In this document: piece after piece, positions 31,468-32,512 of the stretch
How positions within the stretch are numbered: position 1 is the stretch's first letter
How the letters are laid out: each line of letters begins with the position of its first letter
NCBI GenBank assembly: GCA_005883765.1
Contig: VBAQ01000039.1
Span: 5,356 to 37,867, forward strand
Origin: Bacteroidota bacterium
GTDB taxonomy: Bacteria > Bacteroidota > Bacteroidia > Chitinophagales > Chitinophagaceae
Direction: 5' to 3'
Length of the DNA stretch: 32,512 nt
Notes under the pieces: model-generated
What the model was told of the DNA's origin: nothing
Database searches by the model: none
The model's input: only the letters and a program-made list of their open reading frames with translations
Made by a program: the position numbers and the translations under genes

Positions 31468-31700
31468 ACTGTGACCCGTTAAAAAAAGTGGAATCAATTG
31501 ATAAAGCAACAATTATGTTACCAAATAAATTCCGGGGGCCGGACTTTCATAACTAAAAAAAATCATCTATTACACGTTTTAATCCAATACCGGCAAGGAA
31601 ATTGAACAAAACATCGTCAAACTTCAGAATTTATTCATGCGAATATTGATTCAACTCAACTTCTTTTTGATTAATTTCATAGAAACAAGAGTGTTGGCTT

Positions 31701-32512
31701 ATGAAGAAAAGAGTTTTAATCATCGATGACGACATGGACATGTGCACGTTATTGTCCAGGTTTTTATCCCGTAACGGCTATGAAACCGGTGTGGCCTACT
31801 CAGGCCAAAAAGGTCTGACCCGGTTTGAAGAAGAAAGTTTTGATGCTGTTTTATGTGACTTCAGGCTTGGGAACATGGATGGTAAAGAAGTGCTGATGTC
31901 GGTAAAGAAAATCAAGCCCGATGCAATCGTTCTCATCATCACCGGCTATTCCGATATCAAAACAGCTATCGAGGTGATCAAGCAGGGTGCCTTTGATTAT
32001 ATTACTAAGCCGCTAATACCCGACGAAGTTCTCTCCGTTCTTAACAAGGCCCTGGAGCGCCCAGCGGACTCTGCGGAAGAAAGAAATACTGCGTCAGGTA
32101 AAGCCAAGACCCCGGGTAAATACCAAAAACAGGAATTTTTGGTCGGCGAAGCACCAGCAACGCGGGATCTTTATCAGCAAATTGAGATTGTAGCTCCAAC
32201 AAACTATAGCATCATTTTATATGGGGAAAGTGGAACGGGCAAAGAGGTCATCGCAAAAACGATCCACAAATTAAGTCACCGCAAAGACAAACCGTTTGTG
32301 GCTATGGATTGCGGGACACTGTCAAAAGAATTGGCTGGCAGCGAATTATTTGGGCATGTGAAAGGAGCATTTACAGGCGCATCATCTGATAAAGAAGGTC
32401 ATTTTGAATTGGCAAACGGCGGTACTTTATTTTTGGACGAAGTAGGAAATTTGTCTATCGACATCCAGGCTGCTTTATTGCGCGTGATACAGGAAAGAAA
32501 ATTTAAGCGAGT
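31701..32512 (+). CDS. NtrC-family sigma-54-dependent response regulator (5' part; continues past the window)
   Basis: At least 270 codons open to the window edge, from ATG 31701. The receiver domain (1-118) starts [21 protein letters not shown], with Asp53 ([11 protein letters not shown]) as phosphoacceptor, Thr in LIITGYS and Lys in DYITKPL. A linker of about 30 polar residues follows ([20 protein letters not shown]). The AAA+ domain starts at about 145: [13 protein letters not shown], Walker [17 protein letters not shown] (near 174), the sigma-54 contact loop HVKGAFTGA (near 220), and Walker [13 protein letters not shown]. The helix-turn-helix at the C-terminus is outside the window. With the CHASE3 kinase it should form a two-component system driving sigma-54 promoters. 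Confidence 0.95.
   Translation, partial: MKKRVLIIDDDMDMCTLLSRFLSRNGYETGVAYSGQKGLTRFEEESFDAVLCDFRLGNMDGKEVLMSVKKIKPDAIVLIITGYSDIKTAIEVIKQGAFDYITKPLIPDEVLSVLNKALERPADSAEERNTASGKAKTPGKYQKQEFLVGEAPATRDLYQQIEIVAPTNYSIILYGESGTGKEVIAKTIHKLSHRKDKPFVAMDCGTLSKELAGSELFGHVKGAFTGASSDKEGHFELANGGTLFLDEVGNLSIDIQAALLRVIQERKFKR

Noticed and set aside
31468-31512. Longer start of the receiver-only regulator from TTG 31510-31512
   Set aside because: The extra 15 residues do not fit a receiver domain, while the ATG at 31465-31467 gives the standard beginning.

Overview
The window looks like ordinary chromosome of a Bacteroidota species, most likely of the Chitinophagaceae or a close relative. That assignment is an inference. 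It rests on several candidate promoters of the TTG/TTTG-N19-TAnnTTTG type, no clear Shine-Dalgarno sites, and gene families typical of the phylum: DPP IV-type S9 peptidase, DUF1015 beside serC, lmo0937-type mini membrane protein, PAS/HisKA_3 kinase, and a sigma factor paired with a beta-barrel protein. No complete mobile element, rRNA, tRNA or CRISPR array was seen.

Layout. 1-615: the 3' end of an unidentified gene that carries an apparent nonsense codon, then a VOC (glyoxalase-fold) protein. 628-10947, all minus strand: a PAS sensor kinase, polA, a small membrane-anchored protein, an S9 dipeptidyl-peptidase, uvrB, a GNAT acetyltransferase and mgsA. 11369-12421 (minus): a cysteine-rich surface lipoprotein ending in a strong terminator hairpin. 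12422-13238: about 0.8 kb without a convincing gene. 13239-15097 (plus): an ECF-type sigma factor overlapping a gene for a protein with an inner-membrane helix, a long linker and a C-terminal beta-barrel. 15118-21956 (minus): a TetR-regulated tripartite RND efflux operon (tetR, tolC-like, adaptor, pump) whose adaptor gene is frameshifted. 22120-27337 (plus): DUF502 membrane protein, zinc-dependent phospholipase C/S1-P1 nuclease-like protein, serC, DUF1015 and a secreted TPR protein. 27561-29357 (plus): long-chain acyl-CoA synthetase. 29382-32512: a signalling cluster with a CHASE3 histidine kinase (+), a 47-residue lmo0937-type membrane peptide (-), a receiver-only regulator (-) and the start of an NtrC-type sigma-54 activator (+) that runs off the window.

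Most interesting points. (1) The sigma factor and barrel pair matches the architecture of the dual membrane-spanning anti-sigma factors (Dma) described in Bacteroides thetaiotaomicron, in which one chain links the outer membrane to a cytoplasmic sigma factor. (2) The efflux adaptor is broken by a shift that restoring five bases would repair, although tetR, tolC and the pump look intact. (3) A near-ideal Bacteroidota promoter upstream of tetR is embedded in an 11-bp-arm inverted repeat, a strong candidate for the TetR operator. (4) A Trp-to-stop change appears to clip the last 15 residues of the gene at the left edge.
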